Positions 53,807-63,165 of a stretch of 64,000 bases of DNA are shown piece by piece. Below the pieces are notes generated by a model that was not told the DNA's origin, searched no databases, and was given only the letters and a program-made list of their open reading frames with translations. The stretch comes from Pseudomonadota bacterium (lineage in GTDB: Bacteria > Desulfobacterota > Binatia > Binatales > Binataceae), in assembly GCA_021324885.1 (NCBI GenBank), contig JAJPIF010000028.1, forward strand, positions 124,001 through 188,000. The letters are read 5' to 3'. Position 1 is the stretch's first letter; each line of letters begins with the position of its first letter. Position numbers and translations under genes: made by a program.

Positions 53807-55189
53807 TTAGAGCGTGAATTGACCTTCTTCCAGGATCCGCGCGACGCGGAACAGAAATCGATTTCCCAGCACCCCGTCGATTACCCGATGGTCGTACGAC
53901 AGCGCCAGGTACATGATATGGCGAATCGCGATGGTATCGCTGCCGTCAACTTCCACCACGACCGGCGTTTTTTTGATTTCACCCATGCGCAGGATTCCGA
54001 CCTGCGGCTGGTTGATAATCGCCAGTCCGAACAGGTTGCCTTCGCGGCCCGGGTTCGACACGGTGAAGCTGCCGCCGGCGAGTTCGTCGGGGCTGATCTG
54101 GCGCGCTGCCGCTTTGCCCGCCAGGGTATTGATCTCGCGCGCGATTCCCAGCAGCGATTTCTGGTCGGCGCCTCTGATCACCGGCACCAGCAATCCCTCC
54201 TCGGTATCCACCGCGATACCGATATTGATGTCCTTGCGCACGACCAGCGCATCGCCGTTGACCGAGGCGTTCATCCGCGGGAATTCGCGCAGCACCCGTG
54301 CAGTCGCAGCCACGACCATTGGCAGAATAGTCAGAGTGAAGCCCTCGCGCTGGCGGAAAGCGTCCTTGTGCTGCTCGCGAAAACGCACGATCCGCGTCAT
54401 GTCAACTTCGGCGACCGTGCCGACATGCGGCGCATGGGTCTTCGAATAGACCATGTGCTCGGCGATAATCTTGCGCCGGCGCGAAAACGGCTCGACCGTA
54501 TCGCCTTCGCGCGGCTCATAGACGGGCGGGCGAAAAGCGCCCGGGGAAGGCGCAGCCGGGGCCGGAGGAGCAGGTTGCGGAGCTAACGGTTTGGTTTCAA
54601 TTGCGGCTTGGGTCGATTCCAGGTACTTCAGCACGTCGCGCTTGGTCACGCGTCCGCCCAGACCGGTGCCGCGGATCTGGCTCAGGTCGATGCCGTGCTC
54701 GCTTGCCATCCGCAGGACCAGCGGCGAATAGCGCGGCGCGGCACCGGCTTCTGCCGCAGTTGATTGGCGGGCTGGCGCGCCACGTCCGCCGCCGTTTTGA
54801 CTCGGGGCGACTGCAGGTCCGAGCGCTGCAGGAGCCGCGGCAGGTTTTGCCGCCGCCGGTGCCGGCGCCTTTTCCGGGGAGGCGGTTTGCACCGCCTCGA
54901 CCTCGGCGGTCGCTTGGGATACCGGCGTGGACGGCGCCGCAGCACGCGTGCCGGGCGCTTCGATTATGGCGAGCAGCGTACCGATCGGCAGCGTCTCGCC
55001 TTCCTTGGCCACAATCCGCGAAATCACGCCTGCAGCGGGGGAGGGGATTTCCGTATCGACTTTGTCGGTTGAGATTGCGACCAGCGGTTGGTCTTCGGTT
55101 ACCTGGTCGCCTTCCTTGACCAGCCAACTGGTGATGGTGCCTTCGACGACACTCTCGCCCATCTGGGGCATTACGACCTCGACCGCCAT
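53807..55189 (-). CDS. 2-oxoacid dehydrogenase E2 (dihydrolipoamide acyltransferase)
   Basis: 460 residues from ATG 55189. One lipoyl domain (VEVVMPQMGESVVEGTITSW with the lipoylated Lys in ISTDKVDTEIPS), an Ala/Pro-rich linker, an E1/E3-binding domain (RYSPLVLRMASEHGIDLSQI) and a catalytic domain with SYDHRVIDGVLGNRFL (His and Asp). Transfers the acyl group from E1 to CoA. Whether pyruvate or a branched-chain oxoacid is the substrate cannot be told. E3 is not in the window. Confidence 0.93.
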   Translation of the reverse strand: MAVEVVMPQMGESVVEGTITSWLVKEGDQVTEDQPLVAISTDKVDTEIPSPAAGVISRIVAKEGETLPIGTLLAIIEAPGTRAAAPSTPVSQATAEVEAVQTASPEKAPAPAAAKPAAAPAALGPAVAPSQNGGGRGAPARQSTAAEAGAAPRYSPLVLRMASEHGIDLSQIRGTGLGGRVTKRDVLKYLESTQAAIETKPLAPQPAPPAPAAPSPGAFRPPVYEPREGDTVEPFSRRRKIIAEHMVYSKTHAPHVGTVAEVDMTRIVRFREQHKDAFRQREGFTLTILPMVVAATARVLREFPRMNASVNGDALVVRKDINIGIAVDTEEGLLVPVIRGADQKSLLGIAREINTLAGKAAARQISPDELAGGSFTVSNPGREGNLFGLAIINQPQVGILRMGEIKKTPVVVEVDGSDTIAIRHIMYLALSYDHRVIDGVLGNRFLFRVARILEEGQFTL

Positions 55190-55197
55190 TACAGACC

Positions 55198-56178
55198 TCA
55201 ATAACTCGCGAGGCGTTTGATCGCCTCGACGATCTTGTTGGTGTTGGGCAGGATTGCTTCTTCCAGGGGGGTCGCAAACGCGTTGTGGGTGTCCCACATC
55301 GCCAGCCGCGCGATCGGTCCGTCCAGGTATTCGAAAGCCTGCTCGGCGATAATCGCGCTGATTTCGCCGCCGATTCCCCCGGTCAGACGGTCCTCGTGTA
55401 CGATCAGCACCTTGCCGGTTTTCTTCGCCGTGGCCAGAATCGCCTCGCGGTCCAGCGGCAGCAGCGTTCGCAGGTCGAGCACCTCGATCGAAAGGCCGTC
55501 GGCTTTTTCGACGATGCGCGCAGCGTCGAGCGACTGCTGCACGGTGCCGCCATAGGTGATGATCGAGAGATCGCGGCCTTCGCGGCGAACCTCGGCCACG
55601 CCAATCGGGACGGTGAAATCGCCTTCGGGAATATCTTCCTTGAGGCTGCGGTACAAACGTTTATGCTCGAAATACAGCACCGGATCGTCGTCGCGGATCG
55701 CGGCTTTGAGCAAGCCCTTGGCGTCGTAGGGCGTCGCGGGGGTCACGACCTTCAGACCGGGCACGCGGGTAAACCACGCCTCGGGGTTTTGCGAATGGAA
55801 AATCGCGCCATGGATGCCGGCGCCCGAAGGCCCGCGAATCACCAGCGGGCACGAGGCGCGTCCACCGTGGCGAAAACGCAGCGTCGCCGCCATGTTGACG
55901 ATCTGGTCGAAGGCGCAGGAGATGAAATCCGCGAACTGCATTTCAACCACCGGCCGCATCCCGAGGACGGCAGCGCCGATGCCGGCGCCCACGATCAGCG
56001 ACTCCGAAATCGGAGTATCGATCACGCGGTCAGGGCCGTAGGCGTCGAGCAATCCTTCGGTGGCCTTGAATGCACCGCCCAGTTCGGCGACGTCCTCGCC
56101 CATGACGAAAACGCTTTCGTCGCGGCCCATTTCCTCGCGCAGCGCATCGTTGATTGCCTTTAAGTAAGTGACCTCCAT
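55198..56178 (-). CDS. 2-oxoacid dehydrogenase E1 beta subunit
   Basis: 326 residues. The transketolase-type pyrimidine domain: EVTYLKAINDALREEMGRDE, VFVMGEDVAELGGAFKATEG, DTPISESLIVGAGIGAAVLG and, at the C-terminus, KTGKVLIVHEDRLTGGIGGE. Pairs with the alpha subunit encoded four bases upstream to decarboxylate the oxoacid with TPP. The length is normal. Confidence 0.94.
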   Translation of the reverse strand: MEVTYLKAINDALREEMGRDESVFVMGEDVAELGGAFKATEGLLDAYGPDRVIDTPISESLIVGAGIGAAVLGMRPVVEMQFADFISCAFDQIVNMAATLRFRHGGRASCPLVIRGPSGAGIHGAIFHSQNPEAWFTRVPGLKVVTPATPYDAKGLLKAAIRDDDPVLYFEHKRLYRSLKEDIPEGDFTVPIGVAEVRREGRDLSIITYGGTVQQSLDAARIVEKADGLSIEVLDLRTLLPLDREAILATAKKTGKVLIVHEDRLTGGIGGEISAIIAEQAFEYLDGPIARLAMWDTHNAFATPLEEAILPNTNKIVEAIKRLASY

Positions 56179-56182
56179 GGTC

Positions 56183-57211
56183 CTAATTCCGCTTTCCGTT
56201 AAGGGTTGCCGGCGTGGGCGTGGCGTAGAGGTCCTCGAATACCGAGTTGACCTCGGGCCAGGGACTGTTTTCGGCGAACTCGACCGCCTGCTGCATAATC
56301 ACGCGGACTTTCTCGTCCATCTGTTCGCGCAGCCGTTTGACGTCCTGCCCCTTCTTTTCCAGGTAAAATTCGAAGCGTTGGATGGGATCGCGGCTTTCCC
56401 ATTTGAGCAGCTCTTCCTTGCTGCGATACAACGCCGGGTCGTGCTCACTGTGGCCGTGATAGCGATAGGTTTTGCATTCGATCAATGCCGGTCCGCCGCC
56501 ATTGCGCGCCCGTGCCAGAACAGGCTCGGCGACATCCAGCACGGCGAGTAAGTCGTTGCCGGAGCAAACATAGCCTTTGAAACCGTAAGCCGCGGCGCGA
56601 TCGGCGACGTCGTCGATTGCCATCTGCTTTTCCAGCGGTGTCGAATAGGCGTAGCGGTTGTTCTCGCATACAAAAACCACCGGTAGCTTCCTGACGCCGG
56701 CAAAATTCATCGCTTCGTGGACGTCACCACGCGAGGCCGCGCCTTCGCCAAAGAACGCGATCGCTATATTTTTTTCCTTCCGAATCTGAAACTTGAGCGC
56801 GGCGCCTACCGCCACCGGTAGCGATGATCCCAGCATCGAAGTCGAGCCGAACACGCCACGGCTAAGGTCGCCGCCGTGCAGGAAGGAATCCTTGCCCCGC
56901 GACAGTCCGGTGTCCTTCCCCATCAACTGCGCCATCAGGACGCCCGGATCGACCCCGCGCATCAGGAAGACGCCCAAATCGCGATGCAGCGGAAAGACGA
57001 CGTCGCCTTCCTGCAGCGGGGCGCAGATTCCCGCCACCAGACCCTCCTGCCCGGCTCCGGAATAGACCCCGCCGACGATCTTGTTCTGCCTGTGCAGCCG
57101 CGAGACGCGATCCTCGAAGCCGCGAATCAGCTTCATCCAATAGTAAAGTTGCAGCTCGTATTCGAGCTGCGTTCCAGCCTCCGAGGAATGCGCCACGTTC
57201 AGTTCTGCCAT
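56183..57211 (-). CDS. 2-oxoacid dehydrogenase E1 alpha subunit
   Basis: 342 residues from ATG 57211. The TPP motif is AIAFFGEGAASRGDVHEAMN to CENN (GEG in place of GDG, about 28 residues before NN). SGAGQEGLVAGICAPLQEGD and YSTPLEKQMAI flank the substrate channel, and the TYRYHGHSEHDP block carries the usual phosphorylation-loop His. First gene of alpha-beta-E2-moeA. It is divergent from cofG across a 188-base region. Confidence 0.93.
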   Translation of the reverse strand: MAELNVAHSSEAGTQLEYELQLYYWMKLIRGFEDRVSRLHRQNKIVGGVYSGAGQEGLVAGICAPLQEGDVVFPLHRDLGVFLMRGVDPGVLMAQLMGKDTGLSRGKDSFLHGGDLSRGVFGSTSMLGSSLPVAVGAALKFQIRKEKNIAIAFFGEGAASRGDVHEAMNFAGVRKLPVVFVCENNRYAYSTPLEKQMAIDDVADRAAAYGFKGYVCSGNDLLAVLDVAEPVLARARNGGGPALIECKTYRYHGHSEHDPALYRSKEELLKWESRDPIQRFEFYLEKKGQDVKRLREQMDEKVRVIMQQAVEFAENSPWPEVNSVFEDLYATPTPATLNGKRN

Positions 57212-57399
57212 ATCCAACAGCTTAACCCAAAGCGGCTTTCGGCCAAAGCAGCCGCGCAGGACTATAAGCGCTTCAGCAGTCCCGCCCTCCAGCTTGACCC
57301 GCGGTGAACATCGAGAAATGGCCAGGGACCTGAGCGATTGCATGAGCGCAGGGGCGTTAGCCGGTCCGTCGTGGCCGGGCGGTTGCGTGTGACCGATCG

Positions 57400-58596
57400 A
57401 TGGCTTATAACGGGGCCGGGATCATGGCGGCGCACAATATCGAACCCGACTCGCACGAGCCCCACCAGCCGCGCTCGATAATCGACCGCGCGCTGGCGGG
57501 CCAGCTTCTGAGTTCAGACGAGGCGGCGGCCCTGATCGAGGCCGACGACCTTGGCCTGCTGCTGGAGGCGGCTAGCGCACTGCGCGATCGGGTCAAGGGA
57601 CGCGACATTACGTACTCCCCCAAGGTTTTTCTGCCGGTCACCAATCTGTGCCGCGACCGCTGCACCTACTGCACCTTCCGCAAGGATCCGTGGGACCCAG
57701 GTGCATGGACGATGATGCCGCACGAGATCATTGACTGGTCGCGCCGGGGGCGGGCGCTGGGATGCACGGAGGCGCTGATGTGCCTGGGCGACAAGCCTGA
57801 AGTCGCATTCAAGCAATATCGCGAGACGCTCAAATCCCTGGGTGTGCGCACCACGATTGAGTATGTCCATCGGGCTTGCGAGCTTGCGCTGACCGAGGGA
57901 CTGCTGCCCCACACCAACGCCGGCCTGATGAGCCTTGAGGAGATGCGGATGCTGCGACCGGTCAACGCCAGCATGGGTTTGATGCTCGAGGATATTTCCA
58001 CCCGCTTGCGCAAGCGCGGCGGACCGCATCAATGGGCGCCCGATAAGGAACCGGTGCGGCGCATGCGGATGCTGGAAGAGGCGGGACAGCTTAGGATTCC
58101 CTTCACCACCGGAATCCTGCTCGGCATCGGCGAGACCCCGGCGGAACGGGCGCAAAGCCTGATCGCGATCCGCGACGTCCATCGGCGCTATGGCCATATC
58201 CAGGAAGTCATTATCCAGAATTTTCGCGCCAAGCCGGAAATCCCGATGGCCAATGCGCCCGAGCCCAGCGAAATCGAGATGGCGCGGGCGATCGCAACGG
58301 CGCGCCTGGTGCTGGGCGGTGAAATGAATATTCAGGCGCCGCCCAACCTTTCACCCAACGACGTCGAGCTGTTCCTGCGCGCCGGCATAAACGACTGGGG
58401 CGGCATTTCGCCGCTGACCAGGGATTACGTCAATCCCGAGGCGCCATGGCCGCACGTCGCGCAGTTGGCCGATCGATGCGCGCGCGCGGGTTTCCGGTTG
58501 CGCGAGCGGCTGCCGGTATACCAGGAATACATCAATGACGTATGGATCGATCCAGACCTGCTTCCGGCCGTTCAACGGCTGGCTGACCGCCTTTAG
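57400..58596 (+). CDS. cofG: FO synthase subunit 1 (CofG)
   Basis: 398 residues. Radical-SAM enzyme that with CofH makes FO, the deazaflavin core of F420, from a tyrosine-derived intermediate. The 4Fe-4S triad is C84, C88, C91 in TNLCRDRCTYCTFRKDP. Barrel strands ALGCTEALMCLGDKPE and ISPLTRDYVNPEAPWPH are CofG hallmarks. It heads the cofG-cofH-cofD-cofE run. Its cluster depends on the Isc system also encoded in this window. Confidence 0.95.
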   Translation: MAYNGAGIMAAHNIEPDSHEPHQPRSIIDRALAGQLLSSDEAAALIEADDLGLLLEAASALRDRVKGRDITYSPKVFLPVTNLCRDRCTYCTFRKDPWDPGAWTMMPHEIIDWSRRGRALGCTEALMCLGDKPEVAFKQYRETLKSLGVRTTIEYVHRACELALTEGLLPHTNAGLMSLEEMRMLRPVNASMGLMLEDISTRLRKRGGPHQWAPDKEPVRRMRMLEEAGQLRIPFTTGILLGIGETPAERAQSLIAIRDVHRRYGHIQEVIIQNFRAKPEIPMANAPEPSEIEMARAIATARLVLGGEMNIQAPPNLSPNDVELFLRAGINDWGGISPLTRDYVNPEAPWPHVAQLADRCARAGFRLRERLPVYQEYINDVWIDPDLLPAVQRLADRL

Positions 58597-58614
58597 AATC
58601 GGCGGAGGTGTACC

Positions 58615-59868
58615 GTGAACCTGACTGAACTGCGCAACTACGTTGATGAAATCGAAGCCACCCCGCTCGACGTGCTTCTGGCCGGCGCGTCGCCCGCGGT
58701 CCGCGCCGCGCTGCTCAAGGTGCTGGATCGCCGCGAATTGACGCGCGAGGAAGGTTTGGTGCTCTACACCTGCCAGGGCCCGGATTTGCGCGCGATGATC
58801 AAGTGCGCGGACCTGGCCCGGGCCGAGGACGTGGGCGAGGAGGTCACTTACGTCGTCAATCGCAACATCAATTTTACCAATATCTGCTTCGTGGGATGCC
58901 AGTTTTGCGGGTTCAAGCGCCAGCGTTGGGAATCCGACGCCTATGACCATTCCGATCAGGCGATTCTGGACAAAGTGGCCGACGCGTGGGCTCGCGGCGC
59001 CACCGAAGTCTGCATGCAGGGCGGCATCAATCCTGATATGCCGCCGTTCAAGTATCGCGACCTGCTCGACCTGATCAAGGCCAGCTTTCCTGCGATGCAT
59101 ATTCACGCGTTCTCGCCGATGGAAATCATGTATGGTGCGCGGCGCGCGCGGATGGGCTATCCCGAGTATATCGCGATGCTGCGCGACCATGGTCTCGGAT
59201 CGATTCCCGGCACGGCGGCGGAAATTCTGGATGACAGCGTGCGCGAAGTCCTTAGCCATAAGAAGGTCGATGTCGCCGCGTGGGTCGAGATCATTACGAC
59301 TGCGCACAGCCTCGGAGTGCGGACCACCTCGACCATCATGTACGGGCACGTCGAAAGCCCCCATCATGTGGTCAACCATCTGAGTCTGATACGCGATATC
59401 CAGAAGCGCACGCACGGATTCACCGAATTTGTGCCGCTGCGCTTTATCCATCAGAACACGCAACTGTTCCGCAAAGGCCTGGTCGCGCCGCCGCCGCCCA
59501 GAGGGGCGGACGACTTTCGCATGTACGCGTTCTCCCGCCTGTTCCTGCGCGGGCAGATCAACAATATCCAGACTTCCTGGGTGAAAATGGGCGTGGAGCT
59601 GGCGGCGTTGACGCTCAAAGCGGGATGCAACGATTTCTCCGGCACCCTGATGGAAGAAAGCATCACGGCGCAGGCCGGTGGCGACGCGGGCGAATTCGTC
59701 CCGGTTGACCTGATCCACCGCCTTGCCACGGAGATGGGCCGCAGCGCCGTCGAACGCGACACCCTCTATCGAAAACTCTACGGAAAGCGGACCCCAAATG
59801 GCGCGCGGCCGATTGTCTCCCTCCACAGCGATAATCACGACACTTGCGGGGGGAGTGGGTGCAGCTAG
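58615..59868 (+). CDS. cofH: FO synthase subunit 2 (CofH)
   Basis: 417 residues from GTG 58615. Radical-SAM enzyme that couples the ribityl-uracil and tyrosine partners. The triad is C91, C95, C98 in NICFVGCQFCGFKR. The block EVCMQGGINPDMPPFKYRDL and IPGTAAEILDDSVREVLSHK are CofH features; the C-terminal about 50 residues include Gly and Asp-rich SDNHDTCGGSGCS. cofD starts inside its 3' end, 71 bases before the stop. Confidence 0.94.
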   Translation: MNLTELRNYVDEIEATPLDVLLAGASPAVRAALLKVLDRRELTREEGLVLYTCQGPDLRAMIKCADLARAEDVGEEVTYVVNRNINFTNICFVGCQFCGFKRQRWESDAYDHSDQAILDKVADAWARGATEVCMQGGINPDMPPFKYRDLLDLIKASFPAMHIHAFSPMEIMYGARRARMGYPEYIAMLRDHGLGSIPGTAAEILDDSVREVLSHKKVDVAAWVEIITTAHSLGVRTTSTIMYGHVESPHHVVNHLSLIRDIQKRTHGFTEFVPLRFIHQNTQLFRKGLVAPPPPRGADDFRMYAFSRLFLRGQINNIQTSWVKMGVELAALTLKAGCNDFSGTLMEESITAQAGGDAGEFVPVDLIHRLATEMGRSAVERDTLYRKLYGKRTPNGARPIVSLHSDNHDTCGGSGCS

Positions 59869-60760
59869 GTTCCTGCGGGGATTGGCGCTACGTGTCGATC
59901 CCCGGCGCCTGAAGGTAATAGTCAACACCGGCGACGACGAGGAGTTCTATGGGCTCCACGTCTCGCCCGATATCGACACGGTAACTTATACGCTGGCCGG
60001 ATTGGCGAATCCCGACACCGGTTGGGGACTCAGCGGGGAGTCATTCAATACCCTGCACGCGCTTGAACGGTTCTACGGCAAAGGATGGTTTGCGCTTGGC
60101 GACCGCGATTTGGCGACGCATCTGTATCGCACCGATCGGCTGCGCCAGGGGTGGCCGCTCAGCCGGATTACCGCTGATATCGCGCTCAGGCTTAAGGTCC
60201 GGGCGCAGATCCTGCCGATGAGCGACGATCGCGTGAGGACCTTCGTCAAAATCCGGGGGCGCGAGCCGATGCCATTTCAGGAATATTTCGTGCGCAACCG
60301 GGCGCGCGGACAGGTGGAGAAAATCGAATTGCGCGGGGCCGGGCGCGCGCGTCCCCTGCCGCAGGCCCTGCAAGCCATCAGATCGTCCAGGGCGGTGATC
60401 CTCGCGCCGTCCAATCCGTTTGTATCGATCGGTCCGATCCTGGCGATGAAAGGGATGCGGTCGGCGCTGGCGTCGATTAAGGATCGCGTGGCCGCAATCA
60501 GCCCGCTGGTCGGCGGCAAGCCGATTAAGGGTCCGGCCGACAAAATGATGCGGGGTCTGGGCCATGAAGTGTCGCCGGCGGGCTGGGCCAAACTGTACCG
60601 CGATTGCGTCGGGACCATGGTAATCGATCAGGTGGACCGCAGTTATCTTGAACCGATTCGTACGCTCGGATTCAAAGCCGTTGCGACCGACACGATTATG
60701 ACCAGTCCGGCACGGGCGGCCGAATTAGCCGACGTAGTGCTGGGCGCTCTGGAAGTGTAA
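59798..60760 (+). CDS. cofD: 2-phospho-L-lactate transferase (CofD)
   Basis: 320 residues from ATG 59798, inside cofH in another frame; an earlier in-frame ATG (59723) would add a poorly conserved leader. Joins the activated phospholactate or phosphoenolpyruvate moiety to FO. Family blocks: IITTLAGGVGAARFLRGLAL, VIVNTGDDEEFYGLHVSPDI and GLANPDTGWGLSGESFNTL, then VILAPSNPFVSIGPILAM. The partner that makes the activated donor (CofC/FbiD) is not in the window. Confidence 0.94.
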   Translation: MARGRLSPSTAIITTLAGGVGAARFLRGLALRVDPRRLKVIVNTGDDEEFYGLHVSPDIDTVTYTLAGLANPDTGWGLSGESFNTLHALERFYGKGWFALGDRDLATHLYRTDRLRQGWPLSRITADIALRLKVRAQILPMSDDRVRTFVKIRGREPMPFQEYFVRNRARGQVEKIELRGAGRARPLPQALQAIRSSRAVILAPSNPFVSIGPILAMKGMRSALASIKDRVAAISPLVGGKPIKGPADKMMRGLGHEVSPAGWAKLYRDCVGTMVIDQVDRSYLEPIRTLGFKAVATDTIMTSPARAAELADVVLGALEV

Positions 60761-60772
60761 TCTCAATAGGTT

Positions 60773-61525
60773 ATGGCTTCAGTCACGATTACGGCGCTTG
60801 AGGGAATCCCGCTCATCAAGGCCGGCGACAACATCGCCCAGTTGATTGTCGCGTCCATGCAAAGGGCGGATCTTCGGCCGGCCGATCACGACATAATTGT
60901 CGTATGTCAAAAGGCCGTTTCGAAATCCGAAGGGCGCGTGTTTGACCTTAAGGACGTGATTCCGTCGGAGCTGGCGAAGAACTTCGCGGCCCGCTGGGAA
61001 AAGGATCCGCGGGTCGTGGAATTGGTGCTGCGCCAGACCAGCCGTATCGTGCGTATGGATCGGGGCGTGTTGATTGTCGAGACCGGACCGGGATGGGTGT
61101 GCGCCAACGCCGGACTGGACGAATCCAACAGCATGGCGGAGGACAAGGCGATCCTGTTGCCGGTTGATCCCGACGCGTCGGCCGCCGCTATCCGCGCCGA
61201 AATCAAGCGGCTGAGCGGCGCGGAAGTCGCGGTGATCATCAGCGACACGTTCGGACGGCCCTGGCGCGACGGTCTGACCGAAGTATGCCTGGGGATTTCC
61301 GGGATGGAGGCGATGCTGGATCTGCGCGGCACACATGATCTGGGTGGACGCGAATTGTCTCACACGGTGGTGGCGGTGGCGGACGAACTGGCCTGCGCGG
61401 CGGGACTTTTGATGGAAAAAGCCAGCGGCATTCCGGCTGTTTTAATTCGCGGCTATGCTTACAAGACGGCTGCGGGAACCGCGAAAAGCTTGATTCGGCC
61501 TGCGGAAGCCGATTTGTTCAGATGA
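60773..61525 (+). CDS. cofE: Coenzyme F420-0:L-glutamate ligase (CofE)
   Basis: 250 residues. Adds glutamates to F420-0 with GTP. The start SVTITALEGIPLIKAGDNIA is followed by DIIVVCQKAVSKSEGRVFDL, ESNSMAEDKAILLPVDPDAS and VAVIISDTFGRPWRDGLTEV, all characteristic of CofE; TPGWVCANAGLDESN-type ligand residues are present as GPGWVCANAGLDESN. Twelve bases behind cofD. A single-domain form, without the FbiB nitroreductase extension. Confidence 0.95.
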   Translation: MASVTITALEGIPLIKAGDNIAQLIVASMQRADLRPADHDIIVVCQKAVSKSEGRVFDLKDVIPSELAKNFAARWEKDPRVVELVLRQTSRIVRMDRGVLIVETGPGWVCANAGLDESNSMAEDKAILLPVDPDASAAAIRAEIKRLSGAEVAVIISDTFGRPWRDGLTEVCLGISGMEAMLDLRGTHDLGGRELSHTVVAVADELACAAGLLMEKASGIPAVLIRGYAYKTAAGTAKSLIRPAEADLFR

Positions 61526-61570
61526 AACTTGTTTGGCACGTTTGCCCGTTACCAGTAACCTGAATCTGAC

Positions 61571-62578
61571 GTGGACCGCGACAAAGCCATCGCTCTTTCC
61601 GCCTCGCCAGCACCGGAATCTCCGGTGCTGGCCGTGGAGACCGAACTGCAAATGATCGAATCGCGGCTGGTCAGCCTGCTCGACTGCCGTGAAAGCCTGA
61701 TTAGCGAAATCTGCCGCTATTTGGTCGCCGGTGGCGGTAAGCGCGTGCGTCCCGCTTTCATGATGCTGGTGTACCGCGCGTGCGGCGGCACCGATGAAGA
61801 CCTGGGCGGCCCCATCGATGCTTCCGTGGCGCTGGAGTTGATCCATTCCGCGACTTTGCTGCACGACGACATCATCGATTCGGGCAAACTGCGTCGCGGC
61901 AAACCCTCCGCGTTCAGCCGCTTCGGCCTGGCTCCGACGCTGGTGGCGGGAGATTTTCTGTTCTCGCGCGCTTTTGAATTGTGCGGCCGCTTCGACGAGC
62001 ACCTGATCAAGATGGCGGCCGAGGCCTGTATCCAGCTCACCGAAGGCGAAGTCAGGGAAGCGCGCCTGCGCCACAACTCGTCGGTGAGCCTGGAAGATTA
62101 CAAAAATTTCATCGAATTGAAGACCGCGTCGCTGTTTCGCTGCGGCGGGCGAATCGCCGCCGATTTGGCCGGGGTGCCGGAGCGGATCATCAATCGAATG
62201 GGCCGCCTGGGAACGGCCATCGGCCTGGCCTTTCAGATGATCGACGACCTGCTCGACGTAGTCGGTCCGGAAAGCAAGATCGGCAAGCCGGTGGGATCGG
62301 ACCTGCGCGCTGGAATCCCGTCCCTACCGGTGGTACTGGGAATCGCCGGGTCGGAAGAACTCCGCCGCTTGTTCCAGGACGGCAGTGCGGCCGCCGGCGG
62401 CCCCGGTTTCAACCGCGCATTGGAACTGGTTCGCGCGCCCCACGTGCTCGCGGCGGGCCGCCAAAAGGCGGCGGAACAGGCAGCACTGGCTCACCACGAA
62501 TTGGCCTGCCTTAAACCGTCGCGCTACCGCGACAGTCTTGCCGCAATGATCAACGATCAGGTCGATCGCGAAGTTTAA
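61571..62578 (+). CDS. Polyprenyl diphosphate synthase
   Basis: 335 residues from GTG 61571. Makes the long isoprenoid tail of quinones from IPP. First Asp-rich motif LLHDDIIDSGKLRRGKPSAF and second MIDDLLDVVGPESKIGKPVG (DDxxD type), with GGGKRVRPAFMMLVYRACGG in helix C as in long-chain enzymes. Chain length cannot be read. It follows cofE by 45 bases and may be in the same unit. Confidence 0.93.
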   Translation: MDRDKAIALSASPAPESPVLAVETELQMIESRLVSLLDCRESLISEICRYLVAGGGKRVRPAFMMLVYRACGGTDEDLGGPIDASVALELIHSATLLHDDIIDSGKLRRGKPSAFSRFGLAPTLVAGDFLFSRAFELCGRFDEHLIKMAAEACIQLTEGEVREARLRHNSSVSLEDYKNFIELKTASLFRCGGRIAADLAGVPERIINRMGRLGTAIGLAFQMIDDLLDVVGPESKIGKPVGSDLRAGIPSLPVVLGIAGSEELRRLFQDGSAAAGGPGFNRALELVRAPHVLAAGRQKAAEQAALAHHELACLKPSRYRDSLAAMINDQVDREV

Positions 62579-62741
62579 GCCGCCGCGGCGCTGTGATACG
62601 AGGCGCTTTGGATTTTGGCTGCGATCAACCTGATCCACTTTGTCCGACCGATGCCCGGCTTGCAGTGCGGCCTGTGCCGCATTCGATCCTCAAGGAGGGC
62701 CTGGATGATGCAAATCAAAGCGCGCCTTTGCGCACGGCGGG

Positions 62742-63161
62742 TCAGTTGCTAATCACAGCTTGCGCCGTGCTCGACATGGTGATGTTTGACGTCAAGAGCA
62801 GGTCAGCCAGGGGCTTGAAAACGTAGGTGACCGCGACGGTGACGGTGCTGCCGGGAGAGTTGTCAGGACTCCAGGTGGTGGTCACGGTCATTGAGCTGGT
62901 GTCGAGCGGAAATGCCAGGCTTTCGACGTAGGCTTGCACGGTGGAGGCGGTGGCGGGGCTTGAGCTGTTGCTGCCATGCACCATCGCGTAGCGCGCGCCG
63001 CATCGTGCGCCGTAGCTGACGAAACTGTAGGCATAGAGGGCGAGCGAGGCCTCGATAATTCCGAAAATCAGCGTGAGCGCGATCAATACGATCAGCGCAA
63101 ACTCGACCATCGACTGGCCCGACTTTGCATCGGATTTGATCGATTTTTCGCAGCATCCCAA
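62742..63161 (-). CDS. TadE-like pilus/secretion protein
   Basis: 139 residues. Short basic leader, then GQSMVEFALIVLIALTLIFG, the TadE signature with the Glu about five residues into the hydrophobic helix (type IV prepilin-like). The rest is exported beta-rich sequence. Works with TadG-like proteins in the Flp/Tad system or in adhesion. Four bases from the upstream TadE-like gene, so one operon. Confidence 0.86.
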   Translation of the reverse strand: MGCCEKSIKSDAKSGQSMVEFALIVLIALTLIFGIIEASLALYAYSFVSYGARCGARYAMVHGSNSSSPATASTVQAYVESLAFPLDTSSMTVTTTWSPDNSPGSTVTVAVTYVFKPLADLLLTSNITMSSTAQAVISN

Positions 63162-63165
63162 GATT

